NCBI GenBank assembly: GCA_963781955.1
Contig: CAWAHU010000002.1
Location: 310,001 to 374,000, forward strand
Source of the DNA: Bog-473 sp963781955
Lineage (GTDB): Bacteria > Actinomycetota > Acidimicrobiia > Acidimicrobiales > RAAP-2
Direction of reading: 5' to 3'
Length of the DNA: 64,000 nucleotides
In this document: piece after piece, positions 33,946 to 43,003 of the stretch
Layout: every line of letters starts with the position of its first letter
How positions within the stretch are numbered: position 1 is the first letter of the stretch
Translations under genes and position numbers: made by a program
Notes under the pieces: model-generated
What the model was told of the DNA's origin: nothing
The model's input: only the letters and a program-made list of their open reading frames with translations
The model's database searches: none

Positions 33946-35358
33946 TCAGTCGCCGCCCGCCCGCCCGGCGATCAGGAGGTCGGCGAAGCAGCGCTCCATG
34001 CCCGACGCCAGCACGTGGGCGTCGGGGCACGCGACCGGGTCGCACAGTATCCCCACCGAAAGCAGGCCGCCGTAGGACAGGGCGGCGATGCCGACGCTCA
34101 GGTTCCCGCCCAGCGGCACGAACGGCACGGCCTCGAGCATGCGGGCCCCCAGCACGTAGAGCGGGACGTCGGGCCCCGGGATGTTGGTGACCACCAGGTT
34201 GACCAAGGGCTGGTGGTGAATGACGTGCGTGGCGGCGGCGAGGCCGGCTGGGGGCCAGGCGTCCAGCGAGGCCAGCAGGGCGCGGACGGCCCGCACCTGG
34301 TCGTGGTCCTTGCTCGACCGTGCGGCTGTAGCGACGGAGTGCAGGCGCTGCTCGGCCGGGGCCGCCCAGATGGGGACGGTCACGACCATGACAGCCACCT
34401 CGTTCCCCAACCGGTGGTCGCCGTGGTGCTCCGAGCCGACCGGAACCAGGATGCGGAGCTCGCGACCCTCCATCACCTCGCCGCGCGAGGAAAGCTGGTC
34501 GTGCACGCCGGCGGCCACCGCGGTCAGCAGGAGGTCGTTCAGGGTCACACCCAGGTGGTGCGCGGTCTGCCGCAGTTGGTCGAGGGGTTGGCGCACGAGC
34601 AGGGCGTGGCGTTCGTAGCCCACCCTCGTGTTGAGCGAGCAGCCGTGCGTGGCCACGGGTGTCTGGAGCAGGTTGGTGAACGCCGACACGTACCGGGCCA
34701 CCGTGCGCGGCGCCCGCGAAGGGTGCCGCACCATGCCCCAGCTGGTGCCGGCCGCCCGGCCGAGCAGCTCTCCGGCCCGGTCGAGACTGGCGGTAGCGGC
34801 GGCCACGGTCCCCGGCGCCGGCACGGGCTCCCAGGTCTCGGGCGGGTGCGGAGACGGTTCGTGGGGCGTGACGTCGAGGAGGACGGTCGCCAGCTCGACT
34901 CCGGCCAGGCCGTCGGCGACCGCGTGGTGCAGCATCTGGGCGAGGGCGACTCGGCCGCCGGCCAGCCCGTCGACGAGCCAGATCCCCCAGAGGGGTCGTT
35001 CGCGGTCGAGCGGGAACGACATCAGCTCCGCACACAAGTCAAGGAGCTGCTCATCGCTGCCGGGCGCCGGTAGCGCGGCCAGATGCACGTGGTTCTGCAC
35101 GTCGAAGTCGGGGTCGTCGACCCACAGGGGCGCAGTCTCGCCCACCAGGGGGAACTGGACGATCTTGCGCAGCTTGGGGACGAGGTGAATCCGGCTCGCC
35201 ACCTCCGCGCGAACCTCCTCAATCCGGAGACATCCAGAGGCGTCACGCAGGGGTGCGCCTTCGAGGATCCCCACCGAACCCATGTGCATGGGGGTTCGTT
35301 CGGACTCCAAGTGCAAGAAGGAGGCGTCGAGGGGGCTGAGAGTGTCGAGTTGCGTCAC
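33946..35358 (-). CDS. Wax ester synthase/diacylglycerol acyltransferase (WS/DGAT) 1
   Basis: Transfers acyl groups from acyl-CoA to alcohols or diacylglycerol, making wax ester or triacylglycerol. The 470-residue protein has the active-site HHAVADG (HHxxxDG) near residue 130, the start SPLDASFLHLESERTPMHMG typical of Tgs/WS proteins, and C-terminal NLVVTNIPGPDVPLYVLGA. GTG at 35358 overlaps the stop of the other WS/DGAT gene as GTGA, so the two are one operon read downward from 36722. Both lie beside the DevRS-like pair. Confidence 0.92.
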   Translation of the reverse strand: MTQLDTLSPLDASFLHLESERTPMHMGSVGILEGAPLRDASGCLRIEEVRAEVASRIHLVPKLRKIVQFPLVGETAPLWVDDPDFDVQNHVHLAALPAPGSDEQLLDLCAELMSFPLDRERPLWGIWLVDGLAGGRVALAQMLHHAVADGLAGVELATVLLDVTPHEPSPHPPETWEPVPAPGTVAAATASLDRAGELLGRAAGTSWGMVRHPSRAPRTVARYVSAFTNLLQTPVATHGCSLNTRVGYERHALLVRQPLDQLRQTAHHLGVTLNDLLLTAVAAGVHDQLSSRGEVMEGRELRILVPVGSEHHGDHRLGNEVAVMVVTVPIWAAPAEQRLHSVATAARSSKDHDQVRAVRALLASLDAWPPAGLAAATHVIHHQPLVNLVVTNIPGPDVPLYVLGARMLEAVPFVPLGGNLSVGIAALSYGGLLSVGILCDPVACPDAHVLASGMERCFADLLIAGRAGGD

Positions 35359-36722
35359 GGTGCACCCGGTCCGGCGGTGACCGCGCACACCTCCGCGAAC
35401 CCATCGTCGATGCAGCGGGTGAGCTTGGCGCCGTCGGGTACTGCCGCCACGTCGCAGGTGACGGTCACCGAGGCGCGGTCGGCGCACGAGACGAGAGAGA
35501 CGTTGAGTGCGGCGCCCGACGGGGGGGACACGGCAAAGATCCCCTCCACGGGGACCCCGGCGAGCGACGTGGGCACCGGCGGGCCCGGGATGTTCGTGAT
35601 GCAGAAGTCGGTTCCCAGGAGCATCGCCCCCCACAGGTTCCGCGCGACCACGGAGGGGAGGGCGCTGAGGCCGACGGCCAGCAGGTCACTCACCGCGAGT
35701 CCGGGCGCGGTCTTCCATCGGCCCACGCTCCCGCGGACCTCGGCGACGCAGTCGGCCAGATCGTCGTGGACGCGGACGACGAAACGTGCCGGGACGAAGT
35801 GGTTGCCGCCTTCAGTGTCCCCGGTCCCGCGCACGTTGATGGGCATCAGAGTGCGGAAGCCCTTCGCCGGCGCGCCGTGCTGCTCGTGGTAGAGCGTCAG
35901 GCCCCTCACCACCGATGCCACGAACACGTCGTTGACCGTGCCGTTCCAGGCTCGCGCCGCCGCGCGCAGTTCGTCGAGGTCGAGGTCCAGGATCTCCACG
36001 TGTCGCCGAAAGCTGCGCCGCTTCATGATCGGTGACAGTGGCGGGCCGGAGGGCGCGACGAGCCGCGCCACCGACATGCCGAGCGCGGCGAGATGCCCCG
36101 CCGAGCGGAACGGGTGGACGGCGGCGTCGGCGGCGCTGCCGGCAAGGTGCCGGACGTCAGGCATACCCGACCAGGGCCAACGCGGGGAGGACCCGCGTGT
36201 ATCGCCCCCATCGGGCACCGTCATGTCGTCGAGGCCGTCGAAGAGATGCGCCAAGACGGCCAAGCCGCCGACACCGTCGATCATGGCGTGGTGGATCTTC
36301 ACCACCAGGGCCGCCCGGTGCTCGTCGACCTCCTCCACGAGCACGGCCTCCCACAGGGGGAGGGCGGGGTCGAACCCGGTGGTGGCCAGCGACTGCGCCA
36401 GGTCGAGCACATCACGGACGCCGCCGCCGACAGGGAGGCGGGTGCGCCAGAGGTGGTCCGACAGGTCGAAGTCGGGGTCAGGGACGAACTGCGGCCGTCC
36501 GCGCCCGGGGGGGCGCGGGACGGCTCGGGAGCGTAGGCGGGGCACCAGCTCGGTGAGCCGTGCCACCCGGTCCCGCACCTCACGCCACCCCGGTCGGCCC
36601 CCGAGCACGAGGACGGCGACGATCGTGGGGCGCATCACCGGGTCGGCGCTGATGGTCCAGAGCAGGGCGTCTGAACCGCTCATGGTGTCCACGACCCTTT
36701 GGGCTGCTCGTACGTCTGCCAT
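35355..36722 (-). CDS. Wax ester synthase/diacylglycerol acyltransferase (WS/DGAT) 2
   Basis: A 455-residue WS/DGAT homolog with active-site KIHHAMIDGVGG, the DLSDHLWRTRLPV region and the NIPGPPVPTSLAGVP end. It begins MADVRAAQRVVDTMSGSDALLW, a variant of the usual SPLDA... start. ATG at 36722 is the first codon of a two-gene unit with the other WS/DGAT (GTGA overlap). The frame is open to 36920 upstream, but the extra residues are shadow of the MFS promoter region. Confidence 0.9.
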   Translation of the reverse strand: MADVRAAQRVVDTMSGSDALLWTISADPVMRPTIVAVLVLGGRPGWREVRDRVARLTELVPRLRSRAVPRPPGRGRPQFVPDPDFDLSDHLWRTRLPVGGGVRDVLDLAQSLATTGFDPALPLWEAVLVEEVDEHRAALVVKIHHAMIDGVGGLAVLAHLFDGLDDMTVPDGGDTRGSSPRWPWSGMPDVRHLAGSAADAAVHPFRSAGHLAALGMSVARLVAPSGPPLSPIMKRRSFRRHVEILDLDLDELRAAARAWNGTVNDVFVASVVRGLTLYHEQHGAPAKGFRTLMPINVRGTGDTEGGNHFVPARFVVRVHDDLADCVAEVRGSVGRWKTAPGLAVSDLLAVGLSALPSVVARNLWGAMLLGTDFCITNIPGPPVPTSLAGVPVEGIFAVSPPSGAALNVSLVSCADRASVTVTCDVAAVPDGAKLTRCIDDGFAEVCAVTAGPGAP

Positions 36723-36772
36723 CTGCGCCTCTTCTCCGGCACGCGATTTTGCAACGGTGGGCCCAAAGCCTC

Positions 36773-36799
36773 TAGAGCCGGAAGTCCCCTTTGGCTCTA
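36773..36799. promoter_or_regulatory. Inverted repeat TAGAGCC-N13-GGCTCTA in a divergent promoter
   Basis: TAGAGCC (36773-36779) and GGCTCTA (36793-36799) are exact reverse complements, centre to centre 20 bases, in the 112-base gap between the WS/DGAT unit (start 36722, minus) and the MFS gene (36835, plus). It looks like an operator able to control both directions. Confidence 0.45.
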
Positions 36800-36834
36800 C
36801 GATCGAATATGGCTCGGGAAAGGGGACCAGAGAC

Positions 36835-38664
36835 ATGACCACCACAGCAGCGGCGGTGCCCCCCCGGAACCGGTGGGCGAACGCATTCGGCCGGCGGGAG
36901 CTGTACGCGTACCCCAACACCTGGCCCCGCCTGGGCTACCTGGCGATCGTCGTGCTCACGACGATCATGCTCTACTACCTCTACTACGTGGAGGGCGCGG
37001 TCACCCCGCTGATGCTGCCCTACTACCACATGTCGTTCCAGTACTTCTTGTACCTGCTGGTCGTCTCGAACGCCATCGGTGCGTTCAGCGCGTTCGTCGG
37101 TGGACTGTCCGACCGGATCGGCCGGGCCAACCTGACCATCTACGGCACGTTCGTGGTGGCGTGCATCCAGCTCTTCGCCATCCCGCACATCTCCGAGAAG
37201 TTCTGGTTCGCGTTCATGTATTGCATCATCGGCTTCGTCGAGGGTGTGATCCTCGTCTCGACGCCCGCTCTGATGCGCGACTTCTCGCCCCAGATGGGGC
37301 GCGGCGTCGCGATGGGGTTCTGGGCCCTCGGCCCGACTATGGGCGCCCTGTGCGCCAGCCTGGTGGCCACCCACACGCTCGACCACCTCAAGTCCTGGCA
37401 GGACCAGTTCATCATCTCGGGACTGGTCTGCATGGGCGTGGTGCTGGTTTCGTTCCTGTTCTTGCGTGAGCTCTCGCCGCAGTTGCGAGACCAGCTGATG
37501 GTCTCCGAGCGCGAGCGTGCGCTGGTCGAGGCGCGTGCCAAAGGGATCGACGTGGAGCGGGCCATCGCGCACCCGTTCCGGTCGATGCTCAAGATCGACC
37601 TGATCTCGTCGTCGATCGCCATCTCGCTGTTCCTGCTCTTCTACTACGCGTCGGTCAGCGTGCTCACCATCTACTGGGTGGTGACCTACAACCGGACTAC
37701 GCCGCAGGCCAACGGCATCAATGTGTGGCTGGCCGCCGCCCTCTCCATCGGGCTCGTGATCTCCGGCTTCCTCTCGGACTGGGCACGGGTGCGCAAGCCC
37801 TTCATGCTGGCCGGAGCCCTCTGCACGATGGTGATGCTGGGCTTCCTCATCTACCAGACCGGTCACCCCGAGACCGGCTACTACGCCAGTGTCGTCGTCG
37901 TGGTCCTCCTGGCTCTGTTCAATTCCGTGGCGTACGCGCCGTGGATGGCCAACTACACCGAGCAGGTCGAGTCCCACAACCCGGCGCTGACCGCCACCGG
38001 CCTGGCCATCTGGGGCTGGATCCTGCGCATCACCGTGGCGCTGTCGTTCCTGGTGCTGCCTTACGTGGTGACGACCTCCACGGTCCTGGTTGACAACCAG
38101 ACAGCAGGCGCCACACTGCAGACGATCCAGGCGTCGCAGCCCTACTCGCCGTCGACGACGGGGTGCTCGGCCACCAAGGCACCCGAGACGGTGATTGCCA
38201 ACCTGCAGGACACGGGCGAGCCGGGCCCGGTGACACTGTCCAAGCTGTTGAGCGCCTGCAACACGACGGGCAACCTCCTCAAAGCGGTGAGCGCGGCTGG
38301 GGGGCTCTCCAACCCGCAGGTCCAGGGCCTGCTCGCCTACCAGCCTCTGGCGGTCGAGATCCAGAAGGGCCAGCCGGTGAGCCAGGCGGAGATCCAGTCC
38401 AAGGTGGGGGTGCACTCGGAGAACCTGGCCAGCCTGCTCGTGGCCGAGCAGAAGCTCATCCCGGCCCAGAAGGCGTCGCCGAACGAATGGAAGCGGTGGT
38501 GGCTGGTGTGCGAGGCCGGCATGGCGGTCTTCGCCATCCTGGTGTTCTTCATGCGCGGCCGCTGGAGCCCGCGGGCGGCCCGGCGCGACCTCGAGGAGCA
38601 CGAGCAGCTGGTCACCGAGGAGCTGGCCAAGCTCGCGAGCGAGCAGCCGGCCACCGTCTCCTAG
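36835..38664 (+). CDS. MFS transporter with large extracytoplasmic insert
   Basis: A 609-residue major facilitator. Helix 1 begins near residue 30 (LGYLAIVVLTTIMLYYLYY); the helix 2-3 loop motif is GGLSDRIGRANL, and a second copy (SGFLSDWARVRKP) opens the second half. A hydrophilic block of roughly 135 residues (from TTSTVLVDNQTAG to PNEWKRWW) lies between the penultimate and last helices and should face outside. The C-terminus is a charged tail. ATG at 36835 follows GGGAAAGGGGACC; the longer upstream frame is shadow. Substrate unknown; it could export a lipid or acid. Confidence 0.85.
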   Translation: MTTTAAAVPPRNRWANAFGRRELYAYPNTWPRLGYLAIVVLTTIMLYYLYYVEGAVTPLMLPYYHMSFQYFLYLLVVSNAIGAFSAFVGGLSDRIGRANLTIYGTFVVACIQLFAIPHISEKFWFAFMYCIIGFVEGVILVSTPALMRDFSPQMGRGVAMGFWALGPTMGALCASLVATHTLDHLKSWQDQFIISGLVCMGVVLVSFLFLRELSPQLRDQLMVSERERALVEARAKGIDVERAIAHPFRSMLKIDLISSSIAISLFLLFYYASVSVLTIYWVVTYNRTTPQANGINVWLAAALSIGLVISGFLSDWARVRKPFMLAGALCTMVMLGFLIYQTGHPETGYYASVVVVVLLALFNSVAYAPWMANYTEQVESHNPALTATGLAIWGWILRITVALSFLVLPYVVTTSTVLVDNQTAGATLQTIQASQPYSPSTTGCSATKAPETVIANLQDTGEPGPVTLSKLLSACNTTGNLLKAVSAAGGLSNPQVQGLLAYQPLAVEIQKGQPVSQAEIQSKVGVHSENLASLLVAEQKLIPAQKASPNEWKRWWLVCEAGMAVFAILVFFMRGRWSPRAARRDLEEHEQLVTEELAKLASEQPATVS

Positions 38665-38694
38665 TTCGGCAGGCCCGTACCGAGGTGACGGGAG

Positions 38695-38728
38695 ACCGGG
38701 GCGCCGCGGGACACCGTGGCGCCCCGGT
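38695..38728 (+). terminator. Strong hairpin after the MFS gene
   Basis: ACCGGGGCGCC (38695-38705) pairs perfectly with GGCGCCCCGGT (38718-38728) around a 12-base loop, 31 bases after the MFS stop. No T-run follows, as is common in high-GC actinobacteria. It reaches past the GTG at 38716, arguing that the next small gene starts later. Confidence 0.5.
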
Positions 38729-38742
38729 GGCACGATGGTCGT

Positions 38743-38997
38743 GTGCGTGCGACGACAGCCGGCCGCCCAGTCGCCATGCGGGCCCTGCGTTCGGCGCGCC
38801 GGATCTTCTGGGTCATGCTCGTCGTGCTCGGGGTCAGCGTCCTGTTCGTGCTGGCCGCGGTGCTGGCCGGTGCCAGCGACACGGTGATCGGCTTCGCCGC
38901 AGGGCTGATGCTGGGCCTGCTGTTCAGCTGGGTCTACCTGGCCAACGGCCTGAGCCGCCTGGAGCGGGATCTGGCGGCGTCGGACCACCACCGCTGA
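38743..38997 (+). CDS. Small two-helix membrane protein
   Basis: An 84-residue protein (MRATTAGRPVAMRALRSARR) with a basic N-terminus, two hydrophobic helices (about residues 24-44 and 53-72) and a short charged tail. I prefer GTG at 38743 to GTG at 38716 because the earlier one falls inside a terminator-like hairpin. No family recognised. It is followed by the amidohydrolase gene after 56 bases. Confidence 0.55.
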   Translation: MRATTAGRPVAMRALRSARRIFWVMLVVLGVSVLFVLAAVLAGASDTVIGFAAGLMLGLLFSWVYLANGLSRLERDLAASDHHR

Positions 38998-39053
38998 CGC
39001 ACGGGGCGCCGCGGCCGCGCAATAGGGTTGGCCCGTTGCCGAGGTGGGGAGGG

Positions 39054-40094
39054 ATGATGGTGCTGGCGCTCGACGGGCTCCGCGTGATCGACGCGGACAC
39101 GCACCTGACCGAGGCGCACGACCTGTGGACGAAGCGCGCACCGGTCGCCTACGCGGACCGGGTCCCGCATGTCGTGGACATCGACGGCAAACCCACGTGG
39201 GTGGTGGACGGCTCCGAGCTCGGCTTTGCCGGGGGAGGTGGCGTCATTGACCGTGACGGCGGGAAGGGGCGGGCGCTCGAGGCACTCTACGAGTGGACGC
39301 TCGACCGCATCCATGTCGGCGCGTACGACCCCAAGGCGCGCCTCGACGTGATGGACGACTCGGGTATCTGGGCCCAGGTCTGCTTCCCCAATTCCATCGG
39401 CCTGGGCGGCCAGGGGATCTCGGACGTGGTGAAGGACCCCCTGCTGCGGCTGTTGTGCGTGCAGATCTACAACGACGCCATGGCGGAGGTGCAGGCAAAC
39501 TCGGGTTGCCGGTTGCTACCCATGCCCGTGCTGCCGGCCTGGGACGTCGACGCCTGCGTGACCGAGGCGAAGCGGATCGCATCGCTCGACCTGCGAGGAG
39601 TCAACATGACGTCGGACCCCAACGACGTGGGGGGCCCTGACCTGGTCAGCCGGGCCTGGGACCCGCTGTGGGAGGTGTGCGCGGACCTCGAGCTCCCCGT
39701 CCACTTCCACATCGGAGCCAGCCTGACCACCATGACCCACTTCGGGACGTACCCGTGGGAGTCGCAGGACGAGGACACCAAGCTGGCCATTGGTGGGACT
39801 CTGCTGTTCATAGGGAACGCCCGGGTGGTCGCCAACGTCATCTTGAGCGGCATGTTGCCTTCGGAGTACTTCCGGCGGAACCTCTATGCCACCTTCTGGT
39901 TCGAGAAGACCAACGTTCCGGCGCTCATCGCGTCCGTCGGCGAGGACAACGTCCTGTTCGAGACCGACTTCCCCCACCCCACCTGTCTCTACCCCAAGCC
40001 GCTCGACACGGTGGTTGAGAAGATGTCGGCTCTCACGGCCGAGGTGCAGCGCAAAGTCCTGGGCGAGAACGCCGCCAGGCTCTACCGGCCCTGA
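39054..40094 (+). CDS. Amidohydrolase-2 family metal hydrolase
   Basis: A 346-residue protein of the ACMSD/amidohydrolase-2 superfamily (TIM barrel). The first metal motif is IDADTHLTEAHDLW (DxH), then HFHIGAS and the late FETDFPHPTC with a catalytic Asp. Family members decarboxylate or hydrolyse aromatic acids. ATG at 39054 follows a GAGGTGGGGAGGG ribosome-binding site; a second ATG directly follows. Substrate cannot be named. Confidence 0.87.
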   Translation: MMVLALDGLRVIDADTHLTEAHDLWTKRAPVAYADRVPHVVDIDGKPTWVVDGSELGFAGGGGVIDRDGGKGRALEALYEWTLDRIHVGAYDPKARLDVMDDSGIWAQVCFPNSIGLGGQGISDVVKDPLLRLLCVQIYNDAMAEVQANSGCRLLPMPVLPAWDVDACVTEAKRIASLDLRGVNMTSDPNDVGGPDLVSRAWDPLWEVCADLELPVHFHIGASLTTMTHFGTYPWESQDEDTKLAIGGTLLFIGNARVVANVILSGMLPSEYFRRNLYATFWFEKTNVPALIASVGEDNVLFETDFPHPTCLYPKPLDTVVEKMSALTAEVQRKVLGENAARLYRP

Positions 40095-40137
40095 GGGGCG
40101 GCGAGGACCGATCTCGGGCGGCACCGCGGAAGGCGTG

Positions 40138-40860
40138 ATGTCCGCCGGTTCCCCGCTCGATCCGTGGGCCTACCCGTTCGACGTCCCAAAGGACTCGTAT
40201 CTCTGGCATGGCGGGTCGGTCCGCCCCCTCGAGCACAAGGAGGCGGACCGGTGGGGCGAGGGGCGCACCGCAGTGCTGGCAGTGGGATCCAACGCCGCCC
40301 CCGCCCAGCTGCGCCGCAAGTTCGCAGGGGCGGAGTTCCGCAGCGACGGCGACGAGGCCGCGATCCCGGTGCTCAGGGCCGTCGTCCCCGACCTCGACGT
40401 CGTCCATGCGGCGCTGTTGGCGAGCTATGGCGCGATCCCGGCGACCGCCATCCATGCCCCGGGCACCGAGGCCCACGTGTTCGTGTCCTGGCTCACCGAC
40501 CGCCAGCTCGAGCGGATGCACCAGAGTGAGGGGCTGGGTGCCGTGTACCGCCTCGAGACCGCAGCCGGGGTGTGGTGCGCCGGGCGGGAGCTGGGGCCTG
40601 TTCCCTACTACGCGGCCATTGCGGGAGCGCTGGCGCTGGAGGGCGCACCAGTCGGGCTCGCCGCGGTGCACTGCACTGGTTCAGGGCTCCGGCGGATGAG
40701 TCAGATCGAGCTGTGGTCGGCGCTCGCTGGAGCACTCGGGACCGGACTGGACGGACCGGCCTACGCCGCCGCGGTCCGCAACGACCGCCGGTTGCGTGCC
40801 GAGCTGCGGGCGTTCCTGCGCACGGGGGCGGCCACGTATCGGGCCGGTGGGCCGCCGTGA
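40138..40860 (+). CDS. Hypothetical protein, possibly gamma-glutamylcyclotransferase-like
   Basis: A 240-residue protein. The stretch AVLAVGSNAAPAQLRRKF resembles the YGSN substrate-loop start of gamma-glutamylcyclotransferase-fold proteins, and the middle (LTDRQLERMHQSEGLGAVYRL) fits the fold's length. The family's catalytic Glu cannot be placed with confidence, so the call is weak. ATG at 40138 follows GTG directly; no ribosome-binding site stands out. It lies 43 bases after the amidohydrolase and is probably cotranscribed. Confidence 0.55.
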   Translation: MSAGSPLDPWAYPFDVPKDSYLWHGGSVRPLEHKEADRWGEGRTAVLAVGSNAAPAQLRRKFAGAEFRSDGDEAAIPVLRAVVPDLDVVHAALLASYGAIPATAIHAPGTEAHVFVSWLTDRQLERMHQSEGLGAVYRLETAAGVWCAGRELGPVPYYAAIAGALALEGAPVGLAAVHCTGSGLRRMSQIELWSALAGALGTGLDGPAYAAAVRNDRRLRAELRAFLRTGAATYRAGGPP

Positions 40861-41019
40861 CGGCGCGCTGACCGACGGCGCCGCCCACGCTCCTCAGCTG
40901 GGCCGACGTCGCCGCCGCCTGCCGGGACTTCAGGAACGACTCCGACGGGCCGACACAGAAGGGTCCGCCGCGGTCCAGCCGCGGTGTGCAAGTGCCAGGA
41001 TGCAGAAGAGAGGGAGCGT

Positions 41020-41220
41020 GTGGGACTCGCCATCGCCGTCATAGGGCTCGCCGTGCTCGCCGGTCTCGGGGTCATCGCCGGCTGGTTCGCCTGGGGAGAT
41101 CCGGAGTGCGCGCAGGAGGGTCGCCATCCGAAGGCCGCCGCCCCCGCCTACTGTCGGCTCCCCCGTGGGCATGCAGGGACCCACCGGTACGTGACGAACC
41201 GGGAGCACTTCGAGCTCTAG
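41020..41220 (+). CDS. Small membrane protein with Cys/His tail
   Basis: A 66-residue protein: hydrophobic helix at residues 2-24 (GLAIAVIGLAVLAGLGVIAG) then a tail with two Cys and several His (PECAQEG, YCRLPRGHAGTHRY). The Cys and His spacing resembles a metal-binding knuckle. GTG at 41020 is preceded by AGAGAGGGAGC. The frame is open to 40984, which would add 12 polar residues. Unknown function. Confidence 0.5.
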   Translation: MGLAIAVIGLAVLAGLGVIAGWFAWGDPECAQEGRHPKAAAPAYCRLPRGHAGTHRYVTNREHFEL

Positions 41221-41260
41221 GCCCCCCCGGGGTCGTGGCGCGTGTCTCCGACCCGGCAGG

Positions 41261-41284
41261 TGGTGGGCGGGGCGGGACCTGAAC
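41261..41284 (-). repeat. 24-nt partial copy of the tRNA-Leu 3' end
   Basis: Bases 41261-41284 match 43600-43623 at 22 of 24 positions in the same orientation. The shared block covers the CCA end, acceptor 3' strand and most of the T-arm of the tRNA-Leu at 43600-43686. The sequence upstream of it does not make the rest of a tRNA. It looks like an attachment-site remnant of an element that inserted in the tRNA 3' end. The 209-base gap 41221-41429 holds nothing else I can see. Confidence 0.6.
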
Positions 41285-41429
41285 GCGCTGAGCCGGCTTT
41301 CCGGTGGCAGATGCGGTCCTCCCTTCGGGGGTTTCGCGTCGACCTCCGCTCCGTCGTCCGGGGCCTCACCGCCGCTGCGAGGCCGGCCGAGCCACTTGAC
41401 CGTCCCGGCTCGCCACGCTCAACTTGGGC

Positions 41430-41909
41430 GTGCCCGCCGACCCCGATCCCGCCGACCCCGATGCCGCCCTTCTGGTGGCCGACCGATTGGCCATCTCCGA
41501 CCTCGTGCACGCCTACGCGCAGGGCGTCGACCGGCGCGATCCCGAGGGAGTGGCGCGGCTCTTCACCAAGGACGGCACGTTCGTCGCCTACGCCACGCCG
41601 GGCGACAGCGAGCCGACCAGCCGGAGCCATGGGCACGCCGAGATCACCAGAGCGATCGCCATGGCCCGGCACTACCGATCCACCACGCATACCATCGGGA
41701 GCCACCTGGCGGCAGTCGAGGGCGACCGCGCCACCGGGGAGACCCGCTGCGTCGCCTATCACGTCTTGGGCGATGAAGGCGGAGAGACGTTGCTGGTGTG
41801 GCACATCCGCTATCTCGACACCTATGCGCGCCGCCCCGAGGGGTGGCGGATCCACGAACGCGTGCTGCGGGTGGACCTGGCGAGTGATCAGCCGCTGCGC
41901 GCCGGCTGA
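41430..41909 (+). CDS. SnoaL-like (NTF2-fold) protein 1
   Basis: A 159-residue small alpha+beta barrel protein. The helix ADRLAISDLVHAYAQGVDRR and the following DPEGVARLFTKDGTFVAYAT are the family pattern; the His-rich middle (SRSHGHAEITRAIAM) and TTHTIGSHLAAVEGDRATGE fit SnoaL_4 proteins, which bind or isomerise small organic substrates. GTG at 41430 was preferred to TTG 41424. Its neighbour on the other strand is an LLM oxidoreductase. Confidence 0.75.
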   Translation: MPADPDPADPDAALLVADRLAISDLVHAYAQGVDRRDPEGVARLFTKDGTFVAYATPGDSEPTSRSHGHAEITRAIAMARHYRSTTHTIGSHLAAVEGDRATGETRCVAYHVLGDEGGETLLVWHIRYLDTYARRPEGWRIHERVLRVDLASDQPLRAG

Positions 41910-41921
41910 CGCAGTGCGAGG

Positions 41922-42857
41922 TCAGGCGGGCGTGAGCCCGGCCCGCTCGGCGGCCTGACGGAGCTCGTCCTGCGCGTCGGCGAGATTGGCGGAGCCCAGG
42001 TTGATGACCACTCTCCGCGCGCCGAGGGCGGCGGCCTGCTCGAGGGTGGCCCGGTCGACCGTGGCCGAGGTGGTGACACCGCTCAGGGTCACATCGATCG
42101 TGGCCGGGTCGCGCCCCGCTGCGATCGCTTCGGCCGCGAGCCGGCGCAGGGCGTCGGTCAAGGCGCCGCCTCTGAGCCCCAGCGACAGCCATCCATCGCC
42201 GCGGCGTGCCGCACGGCGGATGGCCGCCGGGGACGTTCCGCCCACATCGATCGGCACGCCCCCGGGCCGTGCGGGTCGGGGGAACGACTGCACGCCGGCG
42301 AACGAGAAGTGGCGTCCCTCGAAGTGTGCACCGCGCCGCCGATCGGCGTTCCACAGGGCGCGCACGGCATCGATCGTCTCGTCGGCACGCTCGCCCCGGC
42401 CGGCGAAGTCCACCCCGCCCGCCTCGATCTCCTCGCGCAACCACCCGAGGCCGACCCCGAGCCGGAGCCGGCCCCCGGACAGCCGGTCGACCGTCGCCGC
42501 GCGTTTGGCCAGGACGAGCGGGCTGTGCAGCGGGAGCACGAGCAGGCCCGTGGCGAGGCCGAGGGTAGTCGTGACGCCGGCCACGTATGCGAGCGTGTCG
42601 ATCGGGTCGGGGATCACGCAGTCGTGGGCGAGCGGTACACGTCCGGACTTCGAGTAGGGGTAGCGGCTGGTGTAGTCGACGGCGAGCACGACGTGCTCGG
42701 GAAGGACGAGCGACTCGAACCCGAGTCTCTCCGCTGCGCGAGCGAAAGGCGCTATCCAATCTGGATCCGCGAAGTCGGCGGCGCTCACGGGCGGGATCAC
42801 GGCCAAGCCCGCCGGGCCAGGCCGTCGCCGGGACGATCCTTCGACTAACTCCACCAT
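41922..42857 (-). CDS. LLM-class F420-type oxidoreductase
   Basis: A 311-residue luciferase-like TIM-barrel protein. Recognisable parts are GFESLVLPEHVVL, the LGLATGLLVLPLHSPLVLAK strand and the signature GGRLRLGVGLGWLREE followed by RADETIDAVRALW. Actinobacterial members use coenzyme F420 or FMN. I placed the start at ATG 42857, though GTG 42863 two codons earlier fits too; the longer frame to 42953 is unlikely. It converges with the SnoaL-like gene downstream. Confidence 0.85.
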   Translation of the reverse strand: MVELVEGSSRRRPGPAGLAVIPPVSAADFADPDWIAPFARAAERLGFESLVLPEHVVLAVDYTSRYPYSKSGRVPLAHDCVIPDPIDTLAYVAGVTTTLGLATGLLVLPLHSPLVLAKRAATVDRLSGGRLRLGVGLGWLREEIEAGGVDFAGRGERADETIDAVRALWNADRRRGAHFEGRHFSFAGVQSFPRPARPGGVPIDVGGTSPAAIRRAARRGDGWLSLGLRGGALTDALRRLAAEAIAAGRDPATIDVTLSGVTTSATVDRATLEQAAALGARRVVINLGSANLADAQDELRQAAERAGLTPA

Positions 42858-43003
42858 GGTCACCCATCTTGGCCCACCACCCACGGCGGCTCCCGGGATC
42901 GCCTGTCGGGCCACCAGCCGTGCGGCCGACCCCGTAGGGTTGGTCGAGCTCAAGAGTCTCGGGGCGGCCGAGAGGTAGGGCGCGTGACGCGGAGGACGGC
43001 GTG

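Noticed and set aside
41221..41360. A second full tRNA gene
   Set aside because: Only the 3' end block matches; no 5' acceptor strand or anticodon arm can be built at the right distance.
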